From assembly GCA_040772545.1 (NCBI GenBank), contig JAXGXY010000001.1, positions 434,001 through 498,000 of the forward strand: a DNA stretch of 64,000 nucleotides, read 5' to 3'. The position numbers were made by a program, and so were the translations under genes. The stretch comes from UBA1431 sp002329665 (GTDB lineage Bacteria > Bacillota > Clostridia > Christensenellales > UBA1431). The number at the start of each line of letters is the position of its first letter. Within the stretch, counting starts at the first letter, position 1. Positions 26,473-34,711 of this stretch are shown in pieces. The notes below the pieces were generated by a model. That model saw nothing but the letters and a program-made list of their open reading frames with translations, was not told where the DNA came from and did no database searches.

Positions 26473-27449
26473 GGGAAATTACTGTAGCTGAAGCCATTCG
26501 AGAAGCCCTGACTGAAGAGATGGAGCGAAATCCTGAGGTATTTGTCTTCGGTGAAGACGTTGGTGCCTTTGGGGGCTGCTTCGGCGTCACGACTGGGCTC
26601 TATGACAAATTCCCCGATCGCGTGATCGACACGATGATCGCTGAAACCGGTATTCTGGGTATCGCCACGGGCGCAGCCTATGCCGGCATGAAGCCTGTCC
26701 CGGAGATCATGTTCTCCGATTTCTTCGCCGTCTGTTTCGACTATCTTTTCAACCAGGCGCCGAAGAACCGTTACATGACCGGAATGCAGGAAGGCGGAAA
26801 GGTCGCGGGGTTCGTGCTCCGCGCGCCAAACGGGGCCGGGTTCAGGGCGGCCGCCCAGCACTCCCAGTGCGTTGAGCAGTTCATGATGCCCGTTGTGGGC
26901 CTGAAGATTGCGATTCCTTCCACAGCGGCCGACTACAAGGGCATGCTCAAATACGCCATACGCGGGAACGACCCGGTCATATTCCTCGAGCACAAGCTTT
27001 TGTATGGCATGACCGGTCCGGTGCCCGACGGCGATCACCTCGTTCCGTTTGCCTCGGCGGACATCAAGCGCGAAGGCACCGACGTGACCGTAGTCGCAAC
27101 GCAGATGATGGTGCACAAGTCGCTTGCCGCGGCGGAAACGCTGGCCAAGGAGGGCGTCAATATCGAGGTGGTTGACCCCCGCAGCCTCAAACCCTTGGAC
27201 ATGAAGACCATTCTGGCGTCAGTGAAGAAAACGAAGCATCTTGTCCTGGTCAACGAGGCGCCCAAGACCGGCAACGCGCTCACCGAGATCGGCCTGAGAG
27301 TAGTCGAAGAGGCGTTTGATTATCTTGAAGCGCCGCCTGTTCGCGTTTGCGGCCCGGATACTCCGATACCGTTCAGCCCGGTCCTGGAAGATGCATGGAT
27401 CAGGAGTGAGGCCGATATTATCGAAGGCGTCAGGAAAGCACTTGCATAG
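26469..27449 (+). CDS. acoB: Thiamine-diphosphate-dependent dehydrogenase E1 beta
   Basis: 326 residues, opening REITVAEAIREALTEEMERN and continuing with FGEDVGAFGG, typical of E1-beta. The C-terminal transketolase domain contains VVDPRSLKPLD. GTG 26469 overlaps the E1-alpha stop by four bases (GTGA), so translation is coupled. Confidence 0.92.
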   Translation: MREITVAEAIREALTEEMERNPEVFVFGEDVGAFGGCFGVTTGLYDKFPDRVIDTMIAETGILGIATGAAYAGMKPVPEIMFSDFFAVCFDYLFNQAPKNRYMTGMQEGGKVAGFVLRAPNGAGFRAAAQHSQCVEQFMMPVVGLKIAIPSTAADYKGMLKYAIRGNDPVIFLEHKLLYGMTGPVPDGDHLVPFASADIKREGTDVTVVATQMMVHKSLAAAETLAKEGVNIEVVDPRSLKPLDMKTILASVKKTKHLVLVNEAPKTGNALTEIGLRVVEEAFDYLEAPPVRVCGPDTPIPFSPVLEDAWIRSEADIIEGVRKALA

Positions 27450-27502
27450 CAATACAGCCAGGTGTATGTTAGAATCTAATGAATGACACGGTGTGCAAGA
27501 AT

Positions 27503-27604
27503 CAAGGGGAAACAGGTAAGCAACCGAAGCTAAGCATCGAAGGAGGCCTGAGCGTGAATTATCTCTCAGGCCTCCCCTTGGTTCTTTCGGGAATTTCCCC
27601 TTGG
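27503..27604 (+). promoter_or_regulatory. Structured leader with competing pairings before the hydratase/EtfA gene
   Basis: CAAGGGGAAA (27503-27512) can pair with TTTCCCCTTG (27594-27603), closing around a perfect 11-bp hairpin (27542-27552 with 27565-27575). CCCCTTGG also occurs at 27574-27581, so the upstream strand has two alternative partners, one right beside the ribosome site GAAAGGAG. No T-run follows, so translational control would be more likely than termination. Class not recognised. Confidence 0.4.
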
Positions 27605-27620
27605 CGAAAGGAGCAAAAAA

Positions 27621-29420
27621 ATGGAGAACGTAATAGTCGACATCAAGGGCCCTTTGGCAGAAGTAACCATAACGAGGCCTAAGGCGCTAAATGCACTGAA
27701 TTGTTCAACGCTTAAAGAACTGAAAGGTGTGTTTACCGGATTCGCAGAGAATGCGCAGGTCAAAGTTGTGCTTATTACCGGCTCGGGTAACAAAGCTTTT
27801 GTCGCGGGTGCCGATATCGCTGAAATGAAGGATTATGACGTTCTTCAGGCACGAGCGTTCGGAAGGCTGGGACAAAGCGTTTTTTCATTGATAGAAAAAG
27901 CTCCGCAAGTGGTAATCGCCGCGGTTAACGGGTACGCGCTGGGAGGCGGTTGTGAGCTTGCCATGGCTTGCGATATTCGCATCGCTTCCACGAAGGCAAA
28001 GTTCGGTCAGCCGGAAGTTTCGCTGGGTGTGATCCCAGGCTTTGGCGGGACGCAAAGGCTTCCCCGCCTGGTCGGGAAAGGCAGGGCCAAAGAGATAATT
28101 TTTTCAGGGAACATGATTGACGCGGCGGAAGCCCATCGAATCGGTCTGGTCAACAGGGTGTGTGAACCCGAGAAGCTCATGGACGAGGCGCGGGCGCTTG
28201 CCGAAGACATTCTGCTAAGGAGCCAGTCTGCGGTCGCATTTGCCAAGCAGGCGATAAACACCGGCATAAACATGGATGACGAATCGGCGTTCTACTTCGA
28301 GTCCGAATTGTGGGGAGCATGTTTTTCCACCGAGGACCAGCAAGAAGGAATGGACGCCTTTTTAAACAAACGTTCGCCGGAGTTCATAAAAAAAAACGTT
28401 CGGAACGTGAGTAAGGACATATACGTTGTCGTTGAGCAAAGGGACGGGGACATCCAGAAAGTGGGCATCGAGCTTATCGGCGCCGCCACCGGCCTCGCAA
28501 AGGACCTGGGCCAGAAAGTGGTGGGCGTGCTGATGGGGGACGGCATAGCCGACAAGGCCGAGGTGCTGATTCAATACGGCGCAGACTCCGTGCTCGTCGT
28601 CGACCACCCGTTGCTTAAGGAATATATGACGGAGCCGTATACGAAGGCGCTGACCCATATCATAAAAACCTATGAGCCCGAAATCGTGCTGTTTGGCGCG
28701 ACCGCCGTCGGGCGTGACCTTGCGCCCCGCGTTTCCAGCCGGATAAAAACCGGCCTGACGGCCGACTGCACCGGACTGGACATCGACCCCGAAAAAAAGC
28801 TCCTGCGGATGACGCGTCCGGCGTTCGGAGGCAACATCATGGCCACGATTCTGTGCGAAAACCACCGTCCCCAGATGGCCACCGTCCGGCCCGGCGTCAT
28901 GCCGGCGCTTGCGCGTGACAAATCGAGGACGGGCGATGTCACCAACGTTGAAACCAAACTCGACGAAAAGGACCTCACGGTGGAAATACTGGATGTGGTT
29001 AAATCGGAAAAGGCCATATGCGATATCACGGAGGCGAAATACCTCATCAGCGGCGGCCGCGGCATCGGCGGACCCGAGGGGTTTGAACTGCTTCGGAAAC
29101 TGGCCGAGGCGCTCGGCTCCGGTGCGGACATCTCCTCGTCAAGAGCCAACGTCGACGCGGGCTGGATCGCGAAGGACCGTCAGGTGGGCCAGACCGGTAA
29201 GACCGTGCGGCCGAACCTGTACATGGCCTGCGGCATCTCGGGCGCGATACAGCACCTTGCCGGTATGGAGGAATCGGAGTGTATCATCGCGATCAACAAA
29301 AACGACTCCGCGCCCATTTTCGGCGTAGCCGACCTGGGCGTAGTAGGGGACGTTAACGCTATTATTCCCAAGCTCATCGATGAAATCGCTAGGGTAAAAG
29401 CGGCGAAGATGGTTCAGTAG
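27621..29420 (+). CDS. Enoyl-CoA hydratase fused to electron transfer flavoprotein alpha (EtfA copy B)
   Basis: 599 residues. Residues 1-257 are a complete crotonase: oxyanion-hole segment AGADIAEM, then GGCELAMACDIRIAS and GQPEVSLGVIPGFGGTQRLP with both catalytic Glu. Residues 263-599 are a complete EtfA beginning at a Val codon (GTG 28407) equivalent to the start codon of copy A. Between them are only a few residues (IKKNVRN). There is no ribosome site before GTG 28407, so a true fusion polypeptide is expected. The hydratase would act on the enoyl-CoA that acyl-CoA dehydrogenase and Etf produce. Ribosome site AAAGGAG; start ATG 27621. Confidence 0.88.
   Translation: MENVIVDIKGPLAEVTITRPKALNALNCSTLKELKGVFTGFAENAQVKVVLITGSGNKAFVAGADIAEMKDYDVLQARAFGRLGQSVFSLIEKAPQVVIAAVNGYALGGGCELAMACDIRIASTKAKFGQPEVSLGVIPGFGGTQRLPRLVGKGRAKEIIFSGNMIDAAEAHRIGLVNRVCEPEKLMDEARALAEDILLRSQSAVAFAKQAINTGINMDDESAFYFESELWGACFSTEDQQEGMDAFLNKRSPEFIKKNVRNVSKDIYVVVEQRDGDIQKVGIELIGAATGLAKDLGQKVVGVLMGDGIADKAEVLIQYGADSVLVVDHPLLKEYMTEPYTKALTHIIKTYEPEIVLFGATAVGRDLAPRVSSRIKTGLTADCTGLDIDPEKKLLRMTRPAFGGNIMATILCENHRPQMATVRPGVMPALARDKSRTGDVTNVETKLDEKDLTVEILDVVKSEKAICDITEAKYLISGGRGIGGPEGFELLRKLAEALGSGADISSSRANVDAGWIAKDRQVGQTGKTVRPNLYMACGISGAIQHLAGMEESECIIAINKNDSAPIFGVADLGVVGDVNAIIPKLIDEIARVKAAKMVQ
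28407..29420 (+). repeat. Inverted duplicate of etfA (partner 17648-18661)
   Basis: The two etfA coding sequences match over their whole 1014 bp. The similarity begins at AACGTGAG around the start codon and ends at GTTCAG before the stop (TGA in copy A, TAG in copy B). Outside these limits the flanks are unrelated. The copies point in opposite directions, about 9.7 kb apart. Confidence 0.9.
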
Positions 29421-29602
29421 CGCAAAGCGGCGGTCAACGCCGCAAGCTTAATCTAGATTACCGGCTGTTTTTAGGATGAGTATGATTCTTAAACGTATAG
29501 ACGTGCAGCAAACAGTTTGCGAATACAGTCCGAAATAATCCTTGAAACTATTAATCCTAGCGGCAAGTACACCGCACCAAAAACGGAGGAGGATACAGAA
29601 GA

Positions 29603-29983
29603 ATGGCAATCAAGCGCTTCATTGTCGAGTTGGGTTATGGCGCCGATTTGCATGGTAAGGATGTGACGAAAGCGGCATGCCGTGCGGTAAAAGATGCGAT
29701 TTCTCATAGTTGTCTATGCGGGATAATCGAGTTGGCGGGAGTCAAGGATCCGAACAGGATGGTCATCCGGCTGCTTATCGCCTGTCCTTATCCTGAGAGG
29801 GTGGATAAGGAAAAGGTCGCAGCGCAGTTGCCTTTTGGGTCCGTAGAGATTGAAACTGTGCAGGGCGGATTGGATGCCAAGGGGATCGAAGTGGCCGCGC
29901 TGGGCGAAGGCGATAGGATCGTAGTGGCCAACGCCGCGCTTACGGTCTTTTTAAACGAAGAAGATATTAACATAGGTGGTTAA
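29603..29983 (+). CDS. Lin0512-family protein
   Basis: 126 residues, matching by eye the small conserved Lin0512 family: IKRFIVELGYGADLHGKDVT, KAACRAVKDAISHSCLCGI and a C-terminal IVVANAALTVFL. The family has no known function. GGAGG lies 12 bases before ATG 29603. It follows the hydratase/EtfA gene by 180 bases; a GC hairpin at 29427-29443 lies between them, so co-transcription is uncertain. Confidence 0.7.
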   Translation: MAIKRFIVELGYGADLHGKDVTKAACRAVKDAISHSCLCGIIELAGVKDPNRMVIRLLIACPYPERVDKEKVAAQLPFGSVEIETVQGGLDAKGIEVAALGEGDRIVVANAALTVFLNEEDINIGG

Positions 29984-30111
29984 GTTGAAAAAGCCATCAA
30001 GTCGATATAATTTAGTTTGCAGTAAGATTGCAGAATGAACTATCCATACTGCAAATCTGCCCAATCCACAACTACAGGACCGCGCCAATAGGGGCGTCTC
30101 CGTCTAGGGCT

Positions 30112-30160
30112 CCTTGACCAATTAACTACGACTTGTTGATGGGGTCAAGGGGTCATTTTT
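30112..30160 (+). terminator. Probable terminator of the aco/hydratase/Lin0512 region
   Basis: CCTTGACC (30112-30119) pairs with GGTCAAGG (30143-30150), followed by GGTCATTTTT. The loop is long (23 bases). Confidence 0.5.
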
Positions 30161-30235
30161 CCGGTGCGCGTTAGCGCAGAAAGAGCCGCCGGTGGCGGGT
30201 CTTTGAGGAAAACGACGGGCGGCTGGTCCGTGAAC

Positions 30236-30290
30236 AAAGGATTTGCGGGACTTTGTGATTGCGTCGAATTTATAAGCGGTATGCCAAAAG
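30236..30290 (+). repeat. Repeat copy R3, interrupted by IS copy 2
   Basis: AAAGGATTTGCGGGACTTTG...TATGCCAAAAG matches R1 and R2. The rest of the unit (TGTGCCAACGGG) continues at 31657 on the other side of the IS, once one GCCAAAAG is removed as target duplication. Confidence 0.6.
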
Positions 30291-31648
30291 GGTACCGTCA
30301 AGAAAATTTCGCAAATTGGATTACCGCTTGGTGGGCGGCAGCTAACTGATGGCTGAACCGGCCTCCTCTTTTAATATCTCGTCCAGGTGGGTCATGCTCA
30401 TATACCGCCTGGTACCCCAGTCCTTGCCGGCAATATATCTGAGCCGGGCACAAACCAGCATCAGGGCGGAATTTCCGTCCGGGAAGGTGCCCACAACGCG
30501 GGTCCTTCGGCGTATTTCCCGGTTCAGCCGTTCTATTACGTTGTTGCTTCGCAGTTTCGACCAGTGGGCGGAGGGGAAGTCCATATACGTCAAGGTTTCA
30601 AGGATGCCGTTCTCGATCTTTCTTGCGGCCTCTTTCAGTTTCATCTCGCGTAGTTTGGCTGCTACTGCCGCTGCTTTCTCCCTTGCTGCTCTCTTATCCT
30701 CTTGCGCATGTATAGCCTTGAGCATCGCGGCCACTTCCTTCATCCTTGACCGCGGCGTAACCGAAAAAACGTTTCTGTAGAAATGAACCGTGCAGCGCTG
30801 GAACCGGGCGTCGGGGAAGGTTTCATTGACCGCTTCCAGCAGCCCTAGGCATTTGTCCCCGATGAACAGCTGTGTGCCGGTAAGACCCCGTTTCCTGAGC
30901 CTCTTGAGGAACTCCTGCCAGCTAGCCTTGTCCTCTTTCATCCCCTCAGAAGCACCGATCACCTCCCGGTAACCGTCCTCATTTACTGCCATGGCGATAA
31001 GAATCGCTACGTTCTCGTACGTGCCGCCCCAGTTGCGCTTGAGATAGATTCCATCGACGTAGACGTAGGGATATTTGCCTTGTAATGGCCGGTTGCGCCA
31101 TGCTTCGATATGACCATATACCTTCTGGTTCAGGTGGCTGACCGTCCCGGCCGATACTTTCGTTCCCCAAAGCGCCTCGGTAATGTCCTCCACCCGGCGT
31201 ACTGAAACACCTGCCAGATACATCTCGATCAGGGCTTCTTCCACCGAGCTTTCCCTGCGACGGTATCGTTCAATGATGGCCGTTTCAAATGCCACTCCTT
31301 TAAGCTTGGGCACTTTCAGTTTCACATTCCCTGAGGTTGTGGTCAAATCGCGTTCATAGTGGCCGGAGCGGTATCCTTTGCGGTTTTCAGTCCGTTCGTA
31401 CCTGCCTGCGTTAGTCAATTCTGCTGCTTCCTGTTCCAGCAGGTTATTAAGCGTTTCCTCTACGGTGTGGCGCACTATTTCTTTCAGCTCTTGCTTTATG
31501 GCTCCTTCGTTCAGGTGTATAATCTTATCGGACATGTTCGCAGCCCCTCTCTTGGCGAATGGTGTGACAACTTATTCTACCAAGCGGCTGCGTTCATGTC
31601 CCTTGCTTTGACGCATTTCCTAATTTGCGCAATTTATGATACCTTATC
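30291..31648 (-). mobile_element. IS256-family element, copy 2 (intact)
   Basis: 1358 bp, flanked by the 8-bp direct repeat GCCAAAAG (30283-30290 and 31649-31656). Left end GGTACCGTCAAG..., right end ...GATACCTTATC, forming imperfect 27-bp inverted repeats. Same orientation as copy 1. Confidence 0.92.
30342..31535 (-). CDS. IS256-family (mutator) transposase
   Basis: 397 residues. DDE residues are expected in YVDGIYLK and FIGDKCLGLLEAV, with the Glu in NVIERLNREIRRRTRVVGTF. The N-terminal region (GRYERTENRKGYRSGHYERD) is the usual IS256 DNA-binding part. Copies of this sort transpose by copy-and-paste via a circular intermediate. The frame is complete, so this copy could be active and could supply transposase to the defective copy at 14667. 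Confidence 0.95.
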   Translation of the reverse strand: MSDKIIHLNEGAIKQELKEIVRHTVEETLNNLLEQEAAELTNAGRYERTENRKGYRSGHYERDLTTTSGNVKLKVPKLKGVAFETAIIERYRRRESSVEEALIEMYLAGVSVRRVEDITEALWGTKVSAGTVSHLNQKVYGHIEAWRNRPLQGKYPYVYVDGIYLKRNWGGTYENVAILIAMAVNEDGYREVIGASEGMKEDKASWQEFLKRLRKRGLTGTQLFIGDKCLGLLEAVNETFPDARFQRCTVHFYRNVFSVTPRSRMKEVAAMLKAIHAQEDKRAAREKAAAVAAKLREMKLKEAARKIENGILETLTYMDFPSAHWSKLRSNNVIERLNREIRRRTRVVGTFPDGNSALMLVCARLRYIAGKDWGTRRYMSMTHLDEILKEEAGSAIS

Positions 31649-31689
31649 GCCAAAAGTGTGCCAACGGGAAAAAAGGGGAGGATAAGACA

Positions 31690-31715
31690 CAAAAAAGAAG
31701 GGGCTCGTAGGCCCC
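31690..31715 (-). terminator. Terminator of the aldo/keto reductase gene
   Basis: GGGGC (31700-31704) pairs with GCCCC (31711-31715); on the minus strand it is followed by TTCTTTTTT. It lies 170 bases past the gene's stop. Confidence 0.5.
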
Positions 31716-31764
31716 GTTCCTTTGCTCTATTATCGGAAGCCTCAGACGCCCGTTTCCCTTTGGA

Positions 31765-31794
31765 GCGCACCGCCGAAACGGTGCGCTTGTTTTT
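31765..31794 (+). terminator. Orphan terminator hairpin
   Basis: GCGCACCG (31765-31772) pairs with CGGTGCGC (31779-31786), followed by TTGTTTTT on the plus strand. No plus-strand gene remains directly upstream. Confidence 0.6.
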
Positions 31795-31884
31795 CGTATG
31801 AAAAATCCAGTTTGAGTAGTGTGCCGGAAAGCTTACGGCAACATGGTTGATGTGAGCGATGGGGTCCCGGTCAGAACCCTTGGT

Positions 31885-33024
31885 TTAGCCCAACAAAGCG
31901 TGAACCTTTGGCATCCATTGACTTATTGGGATCCTCTGGGGACATTTATCCTCGCAGGCTTTGCATGCTATGCAGGCGCTTGCCTGACCCCTTTTCCAAA
32001 AAGCGTAAGTCTTTCTTGTTGAGACCAAATCGTCATGCATCAGGCAGTCATTATAAAACTTAAAGCTCCTGGGTATCTCTACGCCATTGGGGCAGGGCAT
32101 ACAATAGTTACATCCCGTACATGGGATGGCCCTTTTTTCTTCGTATTTTTTACGCATGAGGTCAATGAAAGCGATATCTTCTTTGCTCATAGCGTTAGTT
32201 TTTGACGCGTCCGCGGACCGAAGATTTTCCTCAATCTGTTGCATCGCGTTCATTCCGCTTAAAACCAGCGTGACCTCGGGCTGGTTCCATAGCCACTGCA
32301 GAGCCCAGTCCGCAGGACTTCTGCCGCCGCCGTATTCCTCGAAATCTTTTCGGATTTCTTTCGGCGGATTTGCCAGCAAGCCTCCCAGCAGAGGCTCCAT
32401 GATGACTACCGGCAGGCCTTTTCCGGCAGCGTATTTCAGGCCTTTTATGCCCGCCTGTTTTTCGATGTCCATATAATTATACTGAATTTGGCACAAATCC
32501 CAATTGTCATAGCCGTCGACGATTTCCTTGAACTCATTGAACCCGCCATGGAAGGAGAATCCGATGTAGCCTATCTTACCGGCCTGTTTCGCAGCTTCTA
32601 TCTTATCCAGCAGGTCAAACTCGAGGATAACGTTGCGCCATTTTTGCGCGTCTATGCTGTGGAAAAGATAGAAATCAATGTAATCGGTCTTGAGTTTTAC
32701 AAGCTGCTCGTCCAGTATCCGATCGAAATCCTCAGGTTTGGTAAGCCGGGAAACCGGCGACTTTGTTGCGAGCTTCACTTTTTGGCGGTAGCCGTCCATC
32801 AGCGCTTTGCCTACCACCAGTTCGCTCTTAAACTGGTGGTAGTTGTAAGCCGTATCCACATAGTTGATTCCCTGGTCGATTCCGTGCCGTATCAGGCGTA
32901 TCGCTTCATCTTCAATAATATTCCCGCCAGTCAAGAGGTGGTCATCCATAGTCGGTAACCGCAAGGTCCCGAAACCAAGAGCCGATACTTCCCAGTTGAT
33001 TTTGCCGAATTTCCTGTATTGCAT
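31885..33024 (-). CDS. Aldo/keto reductase with C-terminal 4Fe-4S domain
   Basis: 379 residues from the ATG at 33024 (AGGTGG five bases before; a GTG three codons upstream is less well placed). The AKR barrel has the catalytic Asp and Tyr in YVDTAYNYHQF, Lys in LATKSP and His in YLFHSID. The C-terminus adds two Cys clusters, CTGCNYCMPCPNGVEIP and CIACKACEDKCPQRIP, as in the ferredoxin-like aldo/keto reductases of anaerobes. Substrate unknown. Stands alone. Confidence 0.9.
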   Translation of the reverse strand: MQYRKFGKINWEVSALGFGTLRLPTMDDHLLTGGNIIEDEAIRLIRHGIDQGINYVDTAYNYHQFKSELVVGKALMDGYRQKVKLATKSPVSRLTKPEDFDRILDEQLVKLKTDYIDFYLFHSIDAQKWRNVILEFDLLDKIEAAKQAGKIGYIGFSFHGGFNEFKEIVDGYDNWDLCQIQYNYMDIEKQAGIKGLKYAAGKGLPVVIMEPLLGGLLANPPKEIRKDFEEYGGGRSPADWALQWLWNQPEVTLVLSGMNAMQQIEENLRSADASKTNAMSKEDIAFIDLMRKKYEEKRAIPCTGCNYCMPCPNGVEIPRSFKFYNDCLMHDDLVSTRKTYAFWKRGQASACIACKACEDKCPQRIPISQWMPKVHALLG

Positions 33025-33311
33025 CACAACCACCTGCCTTTAAATTATGTCTAAATTTGCTTGCTCTCCGGCAGCCACATTATGCGAATCCGTCAATTAT
33101 TTCGGATTTAGCACCATATATGTTTATTTACAGGCTACCATAAAATCCGAAGCTGGCGCAATAGTAAGTCAATTTATAGGAACATTGCCATTTTCCCGTG
33201 AGTTTTCAGATTTTTTACATAGATGGGATATGCTCGAACAGATTGGGATGGCGTGAATGGGAAAACGCGTCCATTTTTTTCGACCATATCCCACAATGTC
33301 TCAAGACGCTT

Positions 33312-33511
33312 TCATAGACTGACAACATCTTTCAGTTCAAAGAAGTTATCTATTAGTATATCTGGGTCCGATGACTACAGATCTTTCGGCTTGCCATATC
33401 CATATGTAACGGCAATGGTAGCCGTGCCCGCAGCCTTCCCGGCCTGAATATCCGTTTTCATGTCCCCTACCATGACAGCTTCATCGGCCTTGACACCGAG
33501 CAAATCCAAAG
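33312..33511 (-). pseudogene. HAD phosphatase fragment (Gph-like), minus strand
   Basis: The minus strand from 33511 reads LDLLGVKADEAVMVGDMKTD then IQAGKAAGTATIAVTYGYGK, the third-motif region of a phosphoglycolate-phosphatase-type HAD. It then meets an in-frame TAG and continues as DNFFELKDVVSL before the stop at 33312. The N-terminal half is missing. Confidence 0.7.
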
Positions 33512-33655
33512 GCCGGCATGTATGCGGTGGGGGCGGCCTGGGGCTATTATGCAACGGAGAAGCTTTTTAAGGCCGGGGCTGATTTTATGGCGGACACACC
33601 TTTGGATGTATTGTCGTTTTTATATCGTTATGTAGTATCAGGAAACGAAAAATAG
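33512..33655 (+). pseudogene. HAD phosphatase fragment, plus strand
   Basis: The plus strand from 33512 reads AGMYAVGAAWGYYATEKLFK then AGADFMADTPLDVLSFLYRY and stops at 33653-33655. This is the C-terminal tail of the same type of phosphatase. It abuts the minus-strand fragment at the point where each loses its N-terminal side. Confidence 0.65.
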
Positions 33656-33722
33656 TTTGGAGTGAAGCATGCAAAAAATTCCATAGAGCTCTTCGGGGCA
33701 GGCGAACCTAGAGAACGAAAAT

Positions 33723-34481
33723 TCAGCAACGTCCTTGGTTTTTCAGCCGGATGCAGAGGTGTTCGGTGCAGCCGCGGAGGGCCGGCGTTCCCCCGCCCTC
33801 GGATACTATCCCGAGCGCTATATTGGAGTCGGTGACGCGGGTGCCCGCGATCAGGCTTACACCGTGCGCCCGGAACACATCGGGGCACAGGCAGGTAGAT
33901 GCGCCCATGAGCGCGATCTCGCGCGCGGACGTGCAAAGGGAGAGCACGTGGTCGATGGTTTTGTTGATGAGGGTCGTCCCGGTTACGATAACGACGTCGC
34001 ACTGGGGGAGGTAGATGTCCTCAGCCCAGTCCGGATAGATGTCTCGTCCGGCAGCGTCCCGGTCGAACACGAAAAGCCTGTCGATGCGGTGGCCGTGCCT
34101 GCTGATAAACGGCGCGAAATGCCCCACCATGCCGAGGGTGTCGCCAGGACGTATGTCGACGGCATCCATCGCGTTTTCTTTTGAGAACCCGGTAACGACG
34201 GGGGCGAACAGGGCGTTGAGCACGGCGATGCCGACGCTGGACAGCACCGGGTCCGCGGCCATTGCCCAGGTGGCGGCCACCTTCGCTTCGCGGCCGGACA
34301 GGCTGCCGGCTTCGTCGAGCACATGGCAGTGCGCGCCCGTGCCCGGGTGCATCGTGTAACTCAGGCCGCATGCGCCGTCCGAAAGCAGAACGGCCGTAGT
34401 CCCGAGGCCGATACGCACGTCGGCGACGGTTTTTGCACTTGAGAGCGCGGCAGCGTTGGCAATGAGTTCTTCTACGATCAT
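33723..34481 (-). CDS. DUF4213/DUF364 Rossmann-like protein
   Basis: 252 residues. The N-terminal ~90 residues fit DUF4213 (enolase-like N-terminal fold) and the rest DUF364, a Rossmann-like domain proposed to chelate heavy metals (DTLGMVGHFAPFI, VVIVTGTTLINKTIDHVLSL, MGASTCLCPDVF). Such genes are often near molybdenum or tungsten functions, as here, where it diverges from the Moco-controlled cluster. Ribosome site AAAGGAA. Its reaction is not known. Confidence 0.8.
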   Translation of the reverse strand: MIVEELIANAAALSSAKTVADVRIGLGTTAVLLSDGACGLSYTMHPGTGAHCHVLDEAGSLSGREAKVAATWAMAADPVLSSVGIAVLNALFAPVVTGFSKENAMDAVDIRPGDTLGMVGHFAPFISRHGHRIDRLFVFDRDAAGRDIYPDWAEDIYLPQCDVVIVTGTTLINKTIDHVLSLCTSAREIALMGASTCLCPDVFRAHGVSLIAGTRVTDSNIALGIVSEGGGTPALRGCTEHLCIRLKNQGRC

Positions 34482-34602
34482 TTGTATCAGTTCCTTTCAC
34501 CCTGCCCGAAAATGGGAAATGTAATTGGCCTGTGATAAAAAAATACCTTAAAGCATTGATATTTACAAGCATATGGTATAAATTAATCCTATAAGGCATA
34601 GT

Positions 34603-34711
34603 GCATTCTCCGAGCCTGTCGGGCTTCGCCCATGAGGGGTATGTCGGCAGGCCGATAGGGTCGTTATGGAAACGTGGCGGCCTCCCGGTTTGGAAAGGAG
34701 AACCGCCAAAC
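34603..34711 (+). promoter_or_regulatory. Moco-type riboswitch 1
   Basis: Carries the conserved Moco motif elements in order: TCTCCGAGCC, a variable stem, AGGCCGATAGGG, GGAAACGTGGCGGCCTCCCG and GGAAAGGAGAACCGCC. The ligand is molybdenum or the related tungsten cofactor; sequence alone does not separate them. A TTGATA/TATAAA promoter-like pair lies at 34557-34583. Confidence 0.8.

Larger units (their letters stand above)
29984..30290. other. Intergenic region with terminator and repeat R3
   Basis: Holds the hairpin at 30112-30150 and repeat R3 from 30236. No gene seen. Confidence 0.5.

Noticed and set aside
14659..31656. The two IS256 copies as ends of a composite transposon carrying the aco/etf block
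   Set aside because: Each copy has its own private 8-bp duplication (ACCGACGC and GCCAAAAG). A composite unit would show the same duplication only at its outer ends.
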